Of a DNA stretch of 64,000 nucleotides, positions 8,092 to 17,114 are shown piece after piece; the first letter of the stretch is position 1; each line of letters begins with the position of its first letter. A program made the position numbers and the translations under genes. Source of the DNA: DASRHY01 sp035650275 (lineage in GTDB: Bacteria > Actinomycetota > Actinomycetes > Propionibacteriales > Kribbellaceae); contig DASRHY010000145.1 of NCBI GenBank assembly GCA_035650275.1, forward strand, positions 38,923 through 102,922, read 5' to 3'. Below the pieces are notes generated by a model. It did no database searches and was not told the origin of the DNA. It worked only from the letters and a program-made list of their open reading frames with translations.

Positions 8092-8958
8092 CTACGACGA
8101 AACCTTGGCGGTCTTGATCTGGACCGGGGTGACGGGCTTGCCGTCGCCGGTGCCGGGCTGTTCGACGGTGACACCCTTGCGGGCCAGCGCGTCCAGCACG
8201 GCGAGGCTGGCGGCGTCGACGGTGCCGAACGCGGTGTACTTCGGCTCCAGCACGGACGCGTCGCCGTACACGATGAAGAACTGGCTGCCGTTCGTGTTCG
8301 GCCCCGAGTTCGCCATCGCCAGCACGCCGCGGCCGTACCTCAGGGTCGGGAAGACCTCGTCGGCGAAGCTGTAACCGGGACCGCCGCTGCCCGTGCCGCT
8401 CGGGTCACCGCACTGCAGCACCTGCAGGCCGGTGACCGTCATCCGGTGACAGGTGGTGTTGTCGAAGTACTTCTGCCCGGTGAGGCTGAGGAAGCTGTTC
8501 ACCGCGCACGGAGCCAGGGCCCGGTCCAGCTTCAGGTTCAGGTTGCCGGCCGTGGTGGCGAGGGTGACGTTCTCGGTGCCGCGGGCGGTGACCTTGCCGT
8601 TCGCGGGCGGGTTCACCTTCTTGCTGGCGGGCTCGGTCGACTTCGGGTACTTGCAGTCCATCTGCGCCGCGAGCGGGGTGGCGCGCTTCGGCGCGGGTGC
8701 GATCGCGGTCGGGATGCTGGCGGGCGTCTCCGGGCCGGCCGGCGTCTCCGCGGCGGACGGGCTCTCGGACGGCTGACTGGCGACGTTGCTGTCGTCACCG
8801 CCGCGGAGCGCGAGCACCACCACGACCCCGACCACCAGCAGGACCGACAGCGCTGCCGCGATCACCACCCCACGTTGCTGGCGTCGCTGCGCGAGCTGTG
8901 CCTCGCGTTCGGCCTGACGCTGTCGCTCGGCCCGCTGGTACGGCTTCTTCTTCGCCAC
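8092..8958 (-). CDS. membrane-anchored cyclophilin-type peptidyl-prolyl isomerase
   Basis: A 288-residue protein from a GTG start. It has a long basic, Gln-rich cytoplasmic head (AERQRQAEREAQLAQRRQQR), one transmembrane helix (about 31-51), a Ser/Pro-rich linker, and an extracytoplasmic cyclophilin domain from about residue 120. Cyclophilin signatures are TTAGNLNLKLD, FDNTTCHRMT, GPGYSFADE, GVLAMANSGPNTNGSQFFI and AFGTVD. Canonical catalytic Arg of FHR is kept as CHRMT. It should catalyse proline cis-trans isomerisation in proteins outside the membrane. The gene ends 71 bp from a convergent gene and starts 13 bp after the acyl-CoA carboxylase stop, so the two may be co-transcribed. Confidence 0.9.
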   Translation of the reverse strand: MAKKKPYQRAERQRQAEREAQLAQRRQQRGVVIAAALSVLLVVGVVVVLALRGGDDSNVASQPSESPSAAETPAGPETPASIPTAIAPAPKRATPLAAQMDCKYPKSTEPASKKVNPPANGKVTARGTENVTLATTAGNLNLKLDRALAPCAVNSFLSLTGQKYFDNTTCHRMTVTGLQVLQCGDPSGTGSGGPGYSFADEVFPTLRYGRGVLAMANSGPNTNGSQFFIVYGDASVLEPKYTAFGTVDAASLAVLDALARKGVTVEQPGTGDGKPVTPVQIKTAKVSS

Positions 8959-8971
8959 CCGGAGTACCCTC

Positions 8972-10732
8972 TCAGTCCTTCAGCTCACAGATCACCGCAC
9001 CCGCCGTGACGGTCGCACCGACCTCCGCGGTCAGACCGGTCACGGTCCCCGCCTTGTGCGCGTTCAGCGGTTGCTCCATCTTCATCGCCTCGAGGACCAC
9101 GACCAGGTCGCCCTCCGCGACCGTAGCGCCCTCCTCGACGGCGATCTTCACGATCGTGCCCTGCATCGGCGAGGTGAGCGCGTCACCCGACGCGGCCGCA
9201 CGCCCGCCGCCGGCAGCCCGGCGGGCCGGCTTCTTCTTCGCCGCACCACCGGCCGCAGCCGCGGACGCGCCGAGACCCGCGGGCAGCACGACCTCGAGCC
9301 GCTTGCCGCCGACCTCGACCGTCACCCGCTCGCGTTCCCCGGCCTCCGCGGTCTCGGCGGTGCCCTGGTACGGCGCGAGCCGGTTGTCGAACTCGGTCTC
9401 GATCCACCGGGTGTGCACGCCGAAGCCGTCGGACCCGACGAAGGCCGGGTCGCTGACCACCGCGGCGTGGAACGGGATCACCGTCGGCATCCCTTCGACC
9501 ACGAACTCCTTGAGCGCCCGGCGCGAGCGCTCCAGCGCCTGGGTCCGGTCCCGGCCGGAGACGACGAGCTTCGCGACCAGCGAGTCGAACGCCCCCGGCA
9601 CCGTCTCGCCCTGGTCGTAACCGCCGTCCAGCCGTACGCCGGGGCCGGACGGCGCGTGCCAGCGAGTCAGCGTGCCCGGTGCGGGCAGGAACCCGCGACC
9701 CGGGTCCTCGGCGTTGATCCGGAACTCGATCGAGTGCCCGCGCACCTCCGGGTCGTCGTACCCGAGCTCCGCACCGGCCGCGACCCGGAACATCTCCCGG
9801 ACCAGGTCGATCCCGGTGACCTCCTCGGTGACCGGGTGCTCGACCTGCAGGCGGGTGTTCACCTCGAGGAAGGAGATCGTGCCGTCCTGGCCGACCAGGA
9901 ACTCGCAGGTGCCGGCGCCGACGTACCCGGCCTCGCGCAGGATCGCCTTCGACGCCGAGTACAGCGTCTCGACCTGCTCGTCGGAGAGGAACGGCGCAGG
10001 GGCCTCCTCGACCAGTTTCTGGTGCCGGCGCTGCAGCGAGCAGTCCCGGGTCGAGACCACCACGACGTTGCCGTGGGCATCGGCCAGGCACTGGGTCTCC
10101 ACGTGCCGCGGCTTGTCCAGGTACCGCTCCACGAAGCACTCGCCGCGGCCGAACGCCGACACCGCCTCGCGCACCGCGGACTCGAACATCTCCGGCACCT
10201 CATCCATGGTCCGGGCCACCTTGAGCCCGCGACCACCACCGCCGTACGCGGCCTTGATCGCGATCGGCAGCCCGTTCGCCTCGGCGAAGGCGACCACCTC
10301 GTCCGCGTCCGCGACCGGGTCCGGCGTACCGGCGACCAGCGGGGCGCCGACCTTCTCGGCGATGTGCCGGGCCTTGACCTTGTCGCCCAGCGAGTCGATC
10401 GCCGACGGTGGCGGGCCGATCCAGGTCAGCCCGGCATCGATCACGGCCTGGGCGAACCCGGCGTTCTCGGCCAGGAAGCCGTACCCGGGGTGCACCGCGT
10501 CGGCGCCGGAGCGACGGGCCACGCCGAGGATCTTCTCGATGTTCAGGTAGGAGTCCGCCGGGGTGGCGCCGTCGAGGGAGTATGCCTCGTCGGCCAGCCG
10601 GACGAACAGCGCGTCCCGGTCGGGCTCGGCGTACACCGCCACGCTGCCGATGCCGTCGTCGGCCGCGGCGCGGATGACCCGGACGGCGATCTCGCCCCGG
10701 TTCGCGACCAGGACCTTGCTGATCCGTGACAC
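8972..10732 (-). CDS. accA3: acyl-CoA carboxylase alpha chain (biotin carboxylase + BCCP fusion)
   Basis: A 586-residue fusion of biotin carboxylase (residues 1 to about 445) and biotin carboxyl carrier domain (about 515-586). Visible motifs are VLVANRGEIAVRVIRAAADD, the ATP-grasp Gly loop AAYGGGGRGLKVA, ERYLDKPRHVETQ and EVNTRLQVEHPVTE. The biotin attachment motif is EAMKMEQ with Lys551. An Ala/Lys/Gly-rich linker separates the two. It carboxylates biotin with ATP and bicarbonate and passes the CO2 to a separate AccD carboxyltransferase; two candidate AccD genes are in this window (41402 and 63345). Start is GTG with AGGGAG upstream. accA3 is assigned by similarity to the shared actinobacterial alpha chain. 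Confidence 0.92.
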   Translation of the reverse strand: MSRISKVLVANRGEIAVRVIRAAADDGIGSVAVYAEPDRDALFVRLADEAYSLDGATPADSYLNIEKILGVARRSGADAVHPGYGFLAENAGFAQAVIDAGLTWIGPPPSAIDSLGDKVKARHIAEKVGAPLVAGTPDPVADADEVVAFAEANGLPIAIKAAYGGGGRGLKVARTMDEVPEMFESAVREAVSAFGRGECFVERYLDKPRHVETQCLADAHGNVVVVSTRDCSLQRRHQKLVEEAPAPFLSDEQVETLYSASKAILREAGYVGAGTCEFLVGQDGTISFLEVNTRLQVEHPVTEEVTGIDLVREMFRVAAGAELGYDDPEVRGHSIEFRINAEDPGRGFLPAPGTLTRWHAPSGPGVRLDGGYDQGETVPGAFDSLVAKLVVSGRDRTQALERSRRALKEFVVEGMPTVIPFHAAVVSDPAFVGSDGFGVHTRWIETEFDNRLAPYQGTAETAEAGERERVTVEVGGKRLEVVLPAGLGASAAAAGGAAKKKPARRAAGGGRAAASGDALTSPMQGTIVKIAVEEGATVAEGDLVVVLEAMKMEQPLNAHKAGTVTGLTAEVGATVTAGAVICELKD

Positions 10733-10812
10733 GGTGTGCTCCCTTCGGCTGCGCCGAGTCTAGGACCAGCGTCCACAGCGCGGGACGCGGCGTTCCTCAC
10801 AGTGCAGGCCCG

Positions 10813-10870
10813 ACTCCCCGTAGCGACACGCCGTCGCGAGAGCGGCCGGACGGCGTGTCTGTACGGGAAG
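10813..10870. repeat. hairpin repeat C, copy 1
   Basis: Inverted arms of about 22 bp (10813-10835 and 10849-10870) containing CGACACGCCGTC and GACGGCGTGTC, with outer ends CCCCGTA/TACGGG. It lies in the 218-bp divergent gap between accA3 and the sigma factor. Two further copies lie at 25754 and 46942. Confidence 0.75.
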
Positions 10871-10950
10871 AGCGACTGAACCGTAAGGGGCGCTGTCTCG
10901 TTTGATCGGTGACCGATGCTTCAGGATGAAGGAGAACGGAAGGAGGCGGT

Positions 10951-11457
10951 GTGGAGGAACCTGCCGCACTCCTGCGTGCGCTGCACGACCGGCACGCGCC
11001 GGCGCTGTGGCGGTACGTGGTCCGGCTGACCGGTGACGACCGGCTGGCCGAGGACGTGGTCCAGGAGACACTTCTGCGGGCGTGGCGCCGTCCGCACATC
11101 CTGCGGCAGGACGAGCCGGCGGCACGGGCCTGGCTGTTCACGGTGGCCCGGAACCTGGTGATCGACCAGCAGCGCAGCGCCCGCGCCAAGCGGGAGCTGA
11201 GCAGCGACGAGGTCCCGGAACGGCCCACCGGCGACCAGACCAACGAGGTGCTGGACGAGTGGCTGGTGACGGACTCGCTGGCCCAGCTGTCCGACGAGCA
11301 TCGCGTCGTACTGGTGCATGCGTACTACGGCCGTCGGTCGGTGGCCGACATCGCGGCAGAGCTCGACATACCGCAGGGAACGGTGAAGTCGAGGCTGCAC
11401 TACGGGTTGCGAGCACTGAAGCTCGCGTTGCAGGAGAGAGGGGTGACGAGCCAATGA
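10951..11457 (+). CDS. ECF-family RNA polymerase sigma factor
   Basis: A 168-residue sigma-70 family protein with sigma2 (about residues 8-75: LLRALHDRHAPALWRYVVRL, DDRLAEDVVQETLLRAWRRP, AARAWLFTVARNLVID) and sigma4 (about 105-160: AQLSDEHRVVLVHAYYGRRS, SVADIAAELDIPQGTVKSRL). Region 3 is absent, as in ECF sigmas. GTG start behind AGGAGG, 4 nt away. Its stop overlaps the start of the next gene (ATGA), which encodes a zinc-type anti-sigma factor; such pairs resemble the SigL/RslA and SigK/RskA groups. It directs polymerase to a small regulon, probably including its own promoter. The inducing signal is unknown. Confidence 0.9.
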   Translation: MEEPAALLRALHDRHAPALWRYVVRLTGDDRLAEDVVQETLLRAWRRPHILRQDEPAARAWLFTVARNLVIDQQRSARAKRELSSDEVPERPTGDQTNEVLDEWLVTDSLAQLSDEHRVVLVHAYYGRRSVADIAAELDIPQGTVKSRLHYGLRALKLALQERGVTSQ

Positions 11458-12152
11458 CAGGTACCGCGGATCCGTACCGGGAGTGGGACGCCGCCTATCT
11501 CCTGGGTGCGCTGTCGCCCGCCGAGCGACGTGAGTACGAGCAGCACCTTGCCGGGTGTGCGGAGTGCTCGGCCGAGATCAGCTCGATGGCCGGGATGCCG
11601 GGCATCCTGTCCGTCGTACCGAACGACCGCGCGATGGAGCTGGCCACGCCCGCGATCGGTGAGACCCCGGACCTGATGCCCGGCCTGGTGGTCGCGACCG
11701 ACCGGGTACGACGCCGGGCCCGGCTCCGGGTCGCGGCGCTGGTCGCCACGGCGGCCGCGGTGGTCGGCATCGCCGTCTGGGAGGTGCCGCGGATCGCCGA
11801 CGAGGGCGCGCCGGAGGAGCCGGGTCTCAGCGTGACACTGACCCGGACGGTGGCGCGGCCGCTGAGCGCGAACGCCCGGCTGATCGCCGAGCCGTGGGGC
11901 ACGAAGATCGAGGCGACGTGCCGGTACGACGCGGTGCCACCGTCCCCGGGGCAGCGGCCTCCCCGGTCGGTCGAGTACGCGATGTACGTGACCGACCGCG
12001 CCGGGACGAGCGTCCAGGTGGCGACCTGGCTGGCGTCACCGGGTGCCGAGGCCGCGCCGTACGCGACCACCACGCTGCCGCTGGACCAGATCGCCGCGAT
12101 CGACATCCGCTCGGTCCGGACCGGCACCGTACTGCTGCAGGCCCGCCTCTAG
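11454..12152 (+). CDS. membrane anti-sigma factor with zinc-binding (ZAS) motif
   Basis: A 232-residue partner of the sigma factor. The N-terminal anti-sigma domain carries the ZAS signature His31-x3-Cys35-x2-Cys38 (EQHLAGCAECSAEI). One transmembrane helix follows at about residues 92-109 (VAALVATAAAVVGIAV), then an extracytoplasmic domain of about 120 residues with alternating hydrophobic residues. It should hold the sigma factor inactive at the membrane until a signal acts on the sensor domain or the zinc site. The ATGA overlap with the sigma gene implies coupled translation. Its end overlaps the convergent MFS gene by 4 bp. Confidence 0.88.
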   Translation: MTGTADPYREWDAAYLLGALSPAERREYEQHLAGCAECSAEISSMAGMPGILSVVPNDRAMELATPAIGETPDLMPGLVVATDRVRRRARLRVAALVATAAAVVGIAVWEVPRIADEGAPEEPGLSVTLTRTVARPLSANARLIAEPWGTKIEATCRYDAVPPSPGQRPPRSVEYAMYVTDRAGTSVQVATWLASPGAEAAPYATTTLPLDQIAAIDIRSVRTGTVLLQARL

Positions 12153-13531
12153 CGCCGGATGCCGGGAGCACTGACCAACACGCCGGCGGCGGCCGCCGCG
12201 AGCGGTACCAGCAGCGCGGACCGGAACGCGTCCAGGTCCTGCTCGGCGTGCCCCGAGATCACCAGCGTCACCACCGCCAGGCCGAGCGCGGCGCCGAACT
12301 GGAACGACGAGGTCAGCAGTCCGCTCGCCAGGCCCTGCTCGCGCTCGGCCACACCGTCGGTGGCCGCGATGGTGAGCGGTCCGTAGGCGAGCGCGAAGGC
12401 ACCACCGAGCAGCAGGAACGCGGGCAGCATCGCGGCATATGTCCAGTCCGGGCCGAGCGGCAGGAACAGCGCGTACGCCGCGGCGGCGAGCACCAGCCCG
12501 CCGAAGACCACCCGGTGGTTGCCGAACCGGTTGACCAGCACGGGCGTGAGGGTCGGCGCCAGGATCGCGTCGATCCCGATCACCGCGAGCGCCAGGCCGG
12601 TCTCGATCTCGGACCAGCCACGCAGCTCCTGCAGGTAGAGCACGGTGACGAACTGGAAGCCCATGAACGAGCCGACCAGCAGCAGCGCGCCCAGGTTCGC
12701 CCGGACCAGTGCGGCCGAGCGCAGGATGCCGAGCCGGACCAGCGGCGCCGCCGACCGGCGTTCGATCGCGACGAACGCGGCGAGCAGCAGCAGCCCGGCC
12801 GCCAGGGTCACGGCGGTCCGCGCGACCGGGACGTCGGGCGCCGACACCACGGCGTACACCAGCAGCACCATCGCGACGGTGAGGACGGCGGCTCCGGTGA
12901 CGTCGAACCCGGCCGCCGTGCGCTCCGGCCGCCCGTCCCGCGGGATCAGCCGGACCGCCAGCGCCAGGATCACCGACGCCATCAGCACCGGCGCGAAGAA
13001 CACCCAGCGCCAGTCGGCCGCGGTGAGCAGCCCGCCGGTGACCATGCCGAGGGAGAAGCCGCCGGCGGCGGTGCCGGCGTACACCAGCAGGGCCTTGTTC
13101 CGCTGCCTGCCCTCGGCGAACGTCGTGGTGATGATGGAGAGCCCGGCCGGGGTGAGGAACGCGGCGGCGACCCCGGTGACGAACCGGGCCAGCACCAGGA
13201 CCCAGCCGTCGATCGCCAGCCCGCCGAGCCCGGAGAACGCGACGAACACGACCAACCAGCCGAGGAACATCCGGCGCCGCCCGAGCAGGTCCGCGGCCCG
13301 GCCGCCGAGCAGCACGAAGCCGCCGTACCCGAGCACGTAGGCGCTGACCACCCACTGCAGCTCGGCGGTGGTCAGGCCGAGCTCGGCGCGGATCGAGGGC
13401 AGCGCGACGCCCATCATCGAGATGTCGATGCCCTCCAGGAAGATCGCGCCGCACAGCACGAGCAGCAGGCCCCAGTCGCGGCCGCCGAGCCGCTCGGGTC
13501 GAGAGGTGGTTACGGGGGACAGCTGTGACAC
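12149..13531 (-). CDS. MFS drug/metabolite exporter (DHA2-like)
   Basis: A 460-residue major facilitator from a GTG behind GAGGAG. Typical MFS features are IFLEGIDISMMGVALPSI in TM1, the loop motif GRAADLLGRRRMF, the antiporter-type motif C region GFSLGMVTGGLLTAADWRWV, and about 12-14 hydrophobic helices. Proton-coupled export of a small hydrophobic compound is the likely role; the substrate is unknown. The gene is divergent from an HxlR-type regulator with a palindrome in the gap, so substrate-linked derepression is probable. It overlaps the convergent anti-sigma gene by 4 bp. Confidence 0.87.
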   Translation of the reverse strand: MSQLSPVTTSRPERLGGRDWGLLLVLCGAIFLEGIDISMMGVALPSIRAELGLTTAELQWVVSAYVLGYGGFVLLGGRAADLLGRRRMFLGWLVVFVAFSGLGGLAIDGWVLVLARFVTGVAAAFLTPAGLSIITTTFAEGRQRNKALLVYAGTAAGGFSLGMVTGGLLTAADWRWVFFAPVLMASVILALAVRLIPRDGRPERTAAGFDVTGAAVLTVAMVLLVYAVVSAPDVPVARTAVTLAAGLLLLAAFVAIERRSAAPLVRLGILRSAALVRANLGALLLVGSFMGFQFVTVLYLQELRGWSEIETGLALAVIGIDAILAPTLTPVLVNRFGNHRVVFGGLVLAAAAYALFLPLGPDWTYAAMLPAFLLLGGAFALAYGPLTIAATDGVAEREQGLASGLLTSSFQFGAALGLAVVTLVISGHAEQDLDAFRSALLVPLAAAAAGVLVSAPGIRR

Positions 13532-13551
13532 GCCGGGCTCCTCAATGGTTG

Positions 13552-13566
13552 GTTACTTCTTGTAAC
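13552..13566. promoter_or_regulatory. HxlR-type operator candidate
   Basis: GTTAC-n5-GTAAC, a perfect 5-bp inverted repeat, lies in the 65-bp gap between the MFS pump and the HxlR regulator. It is well placed to control both promoters. Confidence 0.65.
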
Positions 13567-13596
13567 TAGGACCATCGTCCGGAACTATGGGGGATT

Positions 13597-14055
13597 GTGG
13601 AAGAAGGCACTTTCGAGGAACCGGGTTCCCGCTGCGACACCGACTTCGAGGGCGACCCGTTCCAGTGGGACTCACGCGAGGACTGCGAGGTCCGGCAGAT
13701 CCTGGACCGGGTCGCGGACAAGTGGTCGCTGCTGGTGATCGCCCTGCTCGAGCAGCGCACGCTGCGGTTCACCGAGCTGCGCCGCACCATCGACGGCATC
13801 AGCCAGCGGATGCTGACCGTCACGCTGCGCCAGCTGGAGCGCGACGGACTGGTCGAGCGGACCGTCTACCCGGTGGTGCCGCCGCGGGTCGAGTACGCGC
13901 TGACGCCGCTCGGCGCGACCCTGCACGACACGATCAAGTCCCTGGTCGACTGGACCGAGAAGCACCAGAACGAGATCGCCGCAGCCCGCGCCGCGTACGA
14001 CGCCCGGACGGACGCGGCGTCACCGGTCCCGGCCGATCAGCCCGCACCTGCCTAG
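13597..14055 (+). CDS. HxlR-family transcriptional regulator
   Basis: A 152-residue winged-helix protein. The HxlR core spans about residues 28-120: REDCEVRQILDRVADKWSLL with the conserved N-terminal Cys, LRFTELRRTIDGISQRMLT (recognition helix), LRQLERDGLVERTVYPVVPP (wing) and VEYALTPLG. The tail is Ala/Asp-rich. Members act as dimers, often sensing reactive or phenolic compounds through the Cys. Translation starts at a GTG. The gene is divergent from the MFS pump, which is the probable target together with itself. Confidence 0.9.
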   Translation: MEEGTFEEPGSRCDTDFEGDPFQWDSREDCEVRQILDRVADKWSLLVIALLEQRTLRFTELRRTIDGISQRMLTVTLRQLERDGLVERTVYPVVPPRVEYALTPLGATLHDTIKSLVDWTEKHQNEIAAARAAYDARTDAASPVPADQPAPA

Positions 14056-14061
14056 TCTCGG

Positions 14062-15579
14062 TCACGGGAGCCGGCTCAGCGCAGCGGTTCGCGGTCCGCG
14101 CTCCCCGGTCCAGGTGAGCGTCGCGAAGGCGGTGTCGAGCGCGGCGTCGAGGACCACACGCTCCTCCTGGTGGGTCCAGGTGATGGTCAGCCGGGGGCCA
14201 CCGCCGGCGACTACGCACGTTCCCTCGAAGGCGGGATGGGAGTTCCGGAAGCGGATCAGCCGCAGCAGTGCCCGCACCACGGGGCGCCGAAGCTCCTGCT
14301 CGATCTCCCCGCGGGTGTAGTAGTGACGGTTGACGTCGCGGCCGACGTTGCTGTGCGACAGCAGCTGCATGTCGTTGGATCCGGCGAGCAGCCCGACGTA
14401 GTAGACCTGCGGCACCCCGGGCGTGAGGAGCTGCACGGCCCGGGCCAGCAGGTAGCGGTCGTCGTCGCGTCCGAGGGCGTCGTAGATGGTGCAGTTCACC
14501 TGGTACAGGTCGACGTTGGACGCGGCCGCGCCGGTCGCCCGCCGCGAGGTCCCCAGGCTGCCGTCGTGGATCGCCTCGACGAGTCGGTCGATCTGCGCCG
14601 GCGTGAGCAGGCCGGGGCGGGACCGGTCGGTGGCGTCGGCGCCGACGTCGATGACACCGATGCCGTCGTGGGTGTCGAGCACGGTGACCGCGTTGGCCGG
14701 CCGTATCTCCATCCAGGCCAGCAGCGGGTCGGCGTCCGCGGCGGTGAGCGCGTGCAGCACCAGCGGCGGGAGAGCGAAGTCGTAGACGCGGTCGACCTGC
14801 TTCGCGATCTCGATCTGCTGGCGGTAGTAGGAGTGCACCTCGACGAGCACCTCGAGCCCGCGCTCGCGGCACCACGCTGTGACGTCGTCGATGAACCGGA
14901 AGGTCTCCGGGGTCATGAACGAGGTCTGACCTGGTGTCTTCACGGCATACCCCACCGCGTCCAGGCGAACCCGCCGCACCCGCGCCGTGGCGAGCCGGTC
15001 GAGCACCCTGACGAGGTAGTCGTGCGTGACCGGATGCCGCACGTCGACGTCGATCTGCCGGGATGTGAAGGTCGTCCAGACCAGTCGCCGCGTGCCGTCC
15101 GCGAGCTGGTAGGGCGTGAACGGCAGCCCGGGACGCGGCCGGTACAGACGCATGAGCATGTCCTCGGTCGCACCCTCGGGAAAGACGCCCGCGAAGGTGA
15201 GGAACATGCCGTCGTACGCCGACCGCTCACCGTTCGCGAGCCAGTCGAGGAAAGGCTTGGAGCCGGCCGAGACGTGGTTGACGATGACGTCGACCATCAG
15301 GTCGAACTCCTCCGCCAGTCGCGCGACGTCCTCCCAGGTGCCGAGCCGCTTGTCGACCGCGGCATGGTCCTCCGGGTCGAAGCCGGCGTCGGCGCCGTCA
15401 TAGGGCTGGAAGAACGGCAGCACGTGGACCCCGCCGAACAGGCCCGCGAGCGGCCCGCGCAGGACATCGTGCAGACCGCGGATGTCTCCTCCGAGACGGT
15501 CCGCGTAGGTGATCAGCTCTACTTTGTCGGCAATGGCGGTATGCTCCCGTCCGCTCGGCACCCCTGGGCGTCGTGCCAC
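14062..15579 (-). CDS. sucP: sucrose phosphorylase (GH13 subfamily 18)
   Basis: A protein of about 500 residues that converts sucrose and phosphate to glucose-1-phosphate and fructose. Opening motif VELITYADRLGG and VHVLPFFQPYDGADAGFDP are typical of sucrose phosphorylases. Catalytic residues by family comparison: nucleophile Asp207 (RVRLDAVGYA), acid/base Glu247 (LEVLVEVHSYY) and transition-state stabiliser Asp302 (TVLDTHDGIG). AASNVDLYQVNCTIYDALG and PQVYYVGLLAGSNDMQLL also fit. The related glucosylglycerol phosphorylases share much of this, so specificity needs testing. The start is uncertain: GTG at 15579 or an in-frame GTG at 15561, neither with a strong ribosome site. It is divergent from a LacI regulator with two operator-like sites between them. 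Confidence 0.88.
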   Translation of the reverse strand: MARRPGVPSGREHTAIADKVELITYADRLGGDIRGLHDVLRGPLAGLFGGVHVLPFFQPYDGADAGFDPEDHAAVDKRLGTWEDVARLAEEFDLMVDVIVNHVSAGSKPFLDWLANGERSAYDGMFLTFAGVFPEGATEDMLMRLYRPRPGLPFTPYQLADGTRRLVWTTFTSRQIDVDVRHPVTHDYLVRVLDRLATARVRRVRLDAVGYAVKTPGQTSFMTPETFRFIDDVTAWCRERGLEVLVEVHSYYRQQIEIAKQVDRVYDFALPPLVLHALTAADADPLLAWMEIRPANAVTVLDTHDGIGVIDVGADATDRSRPGLLTPAQIDRLVEAIHDGSLGTSRRATGAAASNVDLYQVNCTIYDALGRDDDRYLLARAVQLLTPGVPQVYYVGLLAGSNDMQLLSHSNVGRDVNRHYYTRGEIEQELRRPVVRALLRLIRFRNSHPAFEGTCVVAGGGPRLTITWTHQEERVVLDAALDTAFATLTWTGERGPRTAALSRLP

Positions 15580-15768
15580 CCCGGCGACGCGATGGTCCGC
15601 CGCGGTGGCATCAGACCCGTGGTGCGTCCTCGGGCACCTCGCGCTCGCCGGCGCGCGGCTCGTCAGATTTCCCCGTCATGACCCGCCTCACTGTGGCGCG
15701 GCGCTCCCATCAGCGTTGTCCGCGCGGTAGGCGTGCTGCGGGGCGCCCGGAATCGCCCCGACACCCGC

Positions 15769-15782
15769 TGGTAAAACGTTTG
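15769..15782. promoter_or_regulatory. LacI-family operator candidate 1
   Basis: GTAAAACGTTTGCA has the central palindrome AAACGTTT typical of LacI/GalR operators with a CG centre. The gap 15580-15967 holds this site, a second one at 15892 and no credible gene. Confidence 0.65.
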
Positions 15783-15891
15783 CATCATGGAGTGTGTCAT
15801 AGGTCCCACCGCTTGCCAAGGCGCAATCGGCGACACGCGGATCTGCTATGTGTCGTGAGTATTCGACGGATGATACTGTCAGCGAGACTGA

Positions 15892-15905
15892 TGAAAACGT
15901 GTTCA
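15892..15905. promoter_or_regulatory. LacI-family operator candidate 2
   Basis: TGAAAACGTGTTCA is a near-palindrome about a central CG, 60 bp upstream of the lacI-type start and 123 bp from site 1 (centre to centre). The pair could support looping. Confidence 0.55.
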
Positions 15906-15967
15906 CCTATCCGGTGACTCGCTGGTCGAGGCGGTCATGCCGGGCTTGGGGCGTCCTGAGGTGAGTC

Positions 15968-17050
15968 GTGAGTGCTGACCCGGGCCGGGAGTCGTCTGCA
16001 CACCGGTCCAGCATTCTCGACGTCGCTGCCCTGGCCGGCGTCTCGCCCGCCACTGTCTCCCGGTCCCTGCGCGGACTGTCCAAGGTCGCTCCGCAGACCC
16101 GCCAGCGCGTGCAGGACGCGGCGCGAGAGCTGTCCTACGTCGTCTCGCCACAAGCATCCGGCCTGGCGTCGGGCCGGACCCGTGCCGTCGCGGTCGTCGT
16201 CCCGTTCATCACCCGCTGGTTCTTCAGCACCGTCGTCGCCGGCGTAACCGACGTCCTGCGCGAGTCCGGCTACGACGTCATCCTCCATCATCTCGGCGGC
16301 GCGAACGATCGTGACCGCTTCTTCGCGCGGATGCCACTCGCCCGCAGGGTCGACGGCGTCCTCAGCCTGTCGATGCCGCTCACCGACGAGCACACTCTGG
16401 CGCTCCGTGCCCTCGACATCCCGCTCGTGAGCGTCGGATCACCCATGCCTGGCGTGCCGTCGGTGGGTATCGACGAGGTGGCCGCGGCGCAGACCGCGGT
16501 CAACCACCTGCTGCACCAGGGACACGAGCAGATCGGGTTCATCGCCGGCATACCGGACGACCCTCGCTTCGGCTTCGTCTCCTCGCAGCTTCGTCGCCGC
16601 GGTTACGAGCTCGCCCTGACGGCGGCCGGGGTCTCGGTCAACCCCGAGCTCACCGTCGCGGGGAGCTACGGCCTGGAAGGCGGTGCGGCCGCGATGGCGC
16701 AGCTGCTGTCCGGACCGGTGCTGCCGACCGCAGTCTTCGCCGAGTACGACGAGCTGGCCATCGGTGCGCTGTGGGCCCTGCGCCGGGCCGGGCTCCCAGT
16801 ACCTCAGAAGATGTCGGTCGTGGGCATCGACGACCATGAGATGGCTCAGCTATTCGAGCTGACCAGTGTGGCGCAGAACGTCCATGAGCAAGGCGCGGCA
16901 GCCGCGCGCCTGCTGCTGCAAGCCCTGGAGACGCCGTCGGCTCACCAGGCCGACACCGACATCGTCCTCCCCACGCGGCTCGTGCTCCGAGGCACCACGT
17001 CGCCGCCGTCCGGCCGCAGCCGGACAGCTCGCAAACGCCGCGGGGGCTGA
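15968..17050 (+). CDS. LacI-family transcriptional regulator
   Basis: A 360-residue regulator. The N-terminal helix-turn-helix and hinge occupy about residues 14-70 (ILDVAALAGVSPATVSRSLR, QTRQRVQDAARELSYV), followed by a periplasmic-binding-protein-like sensor domain (AVAVVVPFITRWFFSTVVAG ... SVVGIDDHEMAQLFELTSVA). GTG start at 15968 behind GAGG; a GTG 7 nt upstream runs into a stop. Being divergent from sucrose phosphorylase, it probably represses that gene in response to a sugar. Family members typically bind 14-16-bp palindromes with a central CG, which fits both sites in the gap. Confidence 0.92.
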   Translation: MSADPGRESSAHRSSILDVAALAGVSPATVSRSLRGLSKVAPQTRQRVQDAARELSYVVSPQASGLASGRTRAVAVVVPFITRWFFSTVVAGVTDVLRESGYDVILHHLGGANDRDRFFARMPLARRVDGVLSLSMPLTDEHTLALRALDIPLVSVGSPMPGVPSVGIDEVAAAQTAVNHLLHQGHEQIGFIAGIPDDPRFGFVSSQLRRRGYELALTAAGVSVNPELTVAGSYGLEGGAAAMAQLLSGPVLPTAVFAEYDELAIGALWALRRAGLPVPQKMSVVGIDDHEMAQLFELTSVAQNVHEQGAAAARLLLQALETPSAHQADTDIVLPTRLVLRGTTSPPSGRSRTARKRRGG

Positions 17051-17114
17051 AGGGCGCGCCGGACACAGCCGAACCCGTAAAGTCCGGCCTACCTGTGAAG
17101 TCGAGGAGGCTGGC

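Noticed and set aside
11894..13528. 544-residue plus-strand frame opposite the MFS gene
   Set aside because: Composition dominated by Arg/Glu/Gln/Gly from antisense GC-rich codons; no homology-like motif.
15688..15906. 72-residue minus-strand frame upstream of sucrose phosphorylase
   Set aside because: Contains both LacI-type operator sites, has no convincing ribosome site and no recognisable motif.
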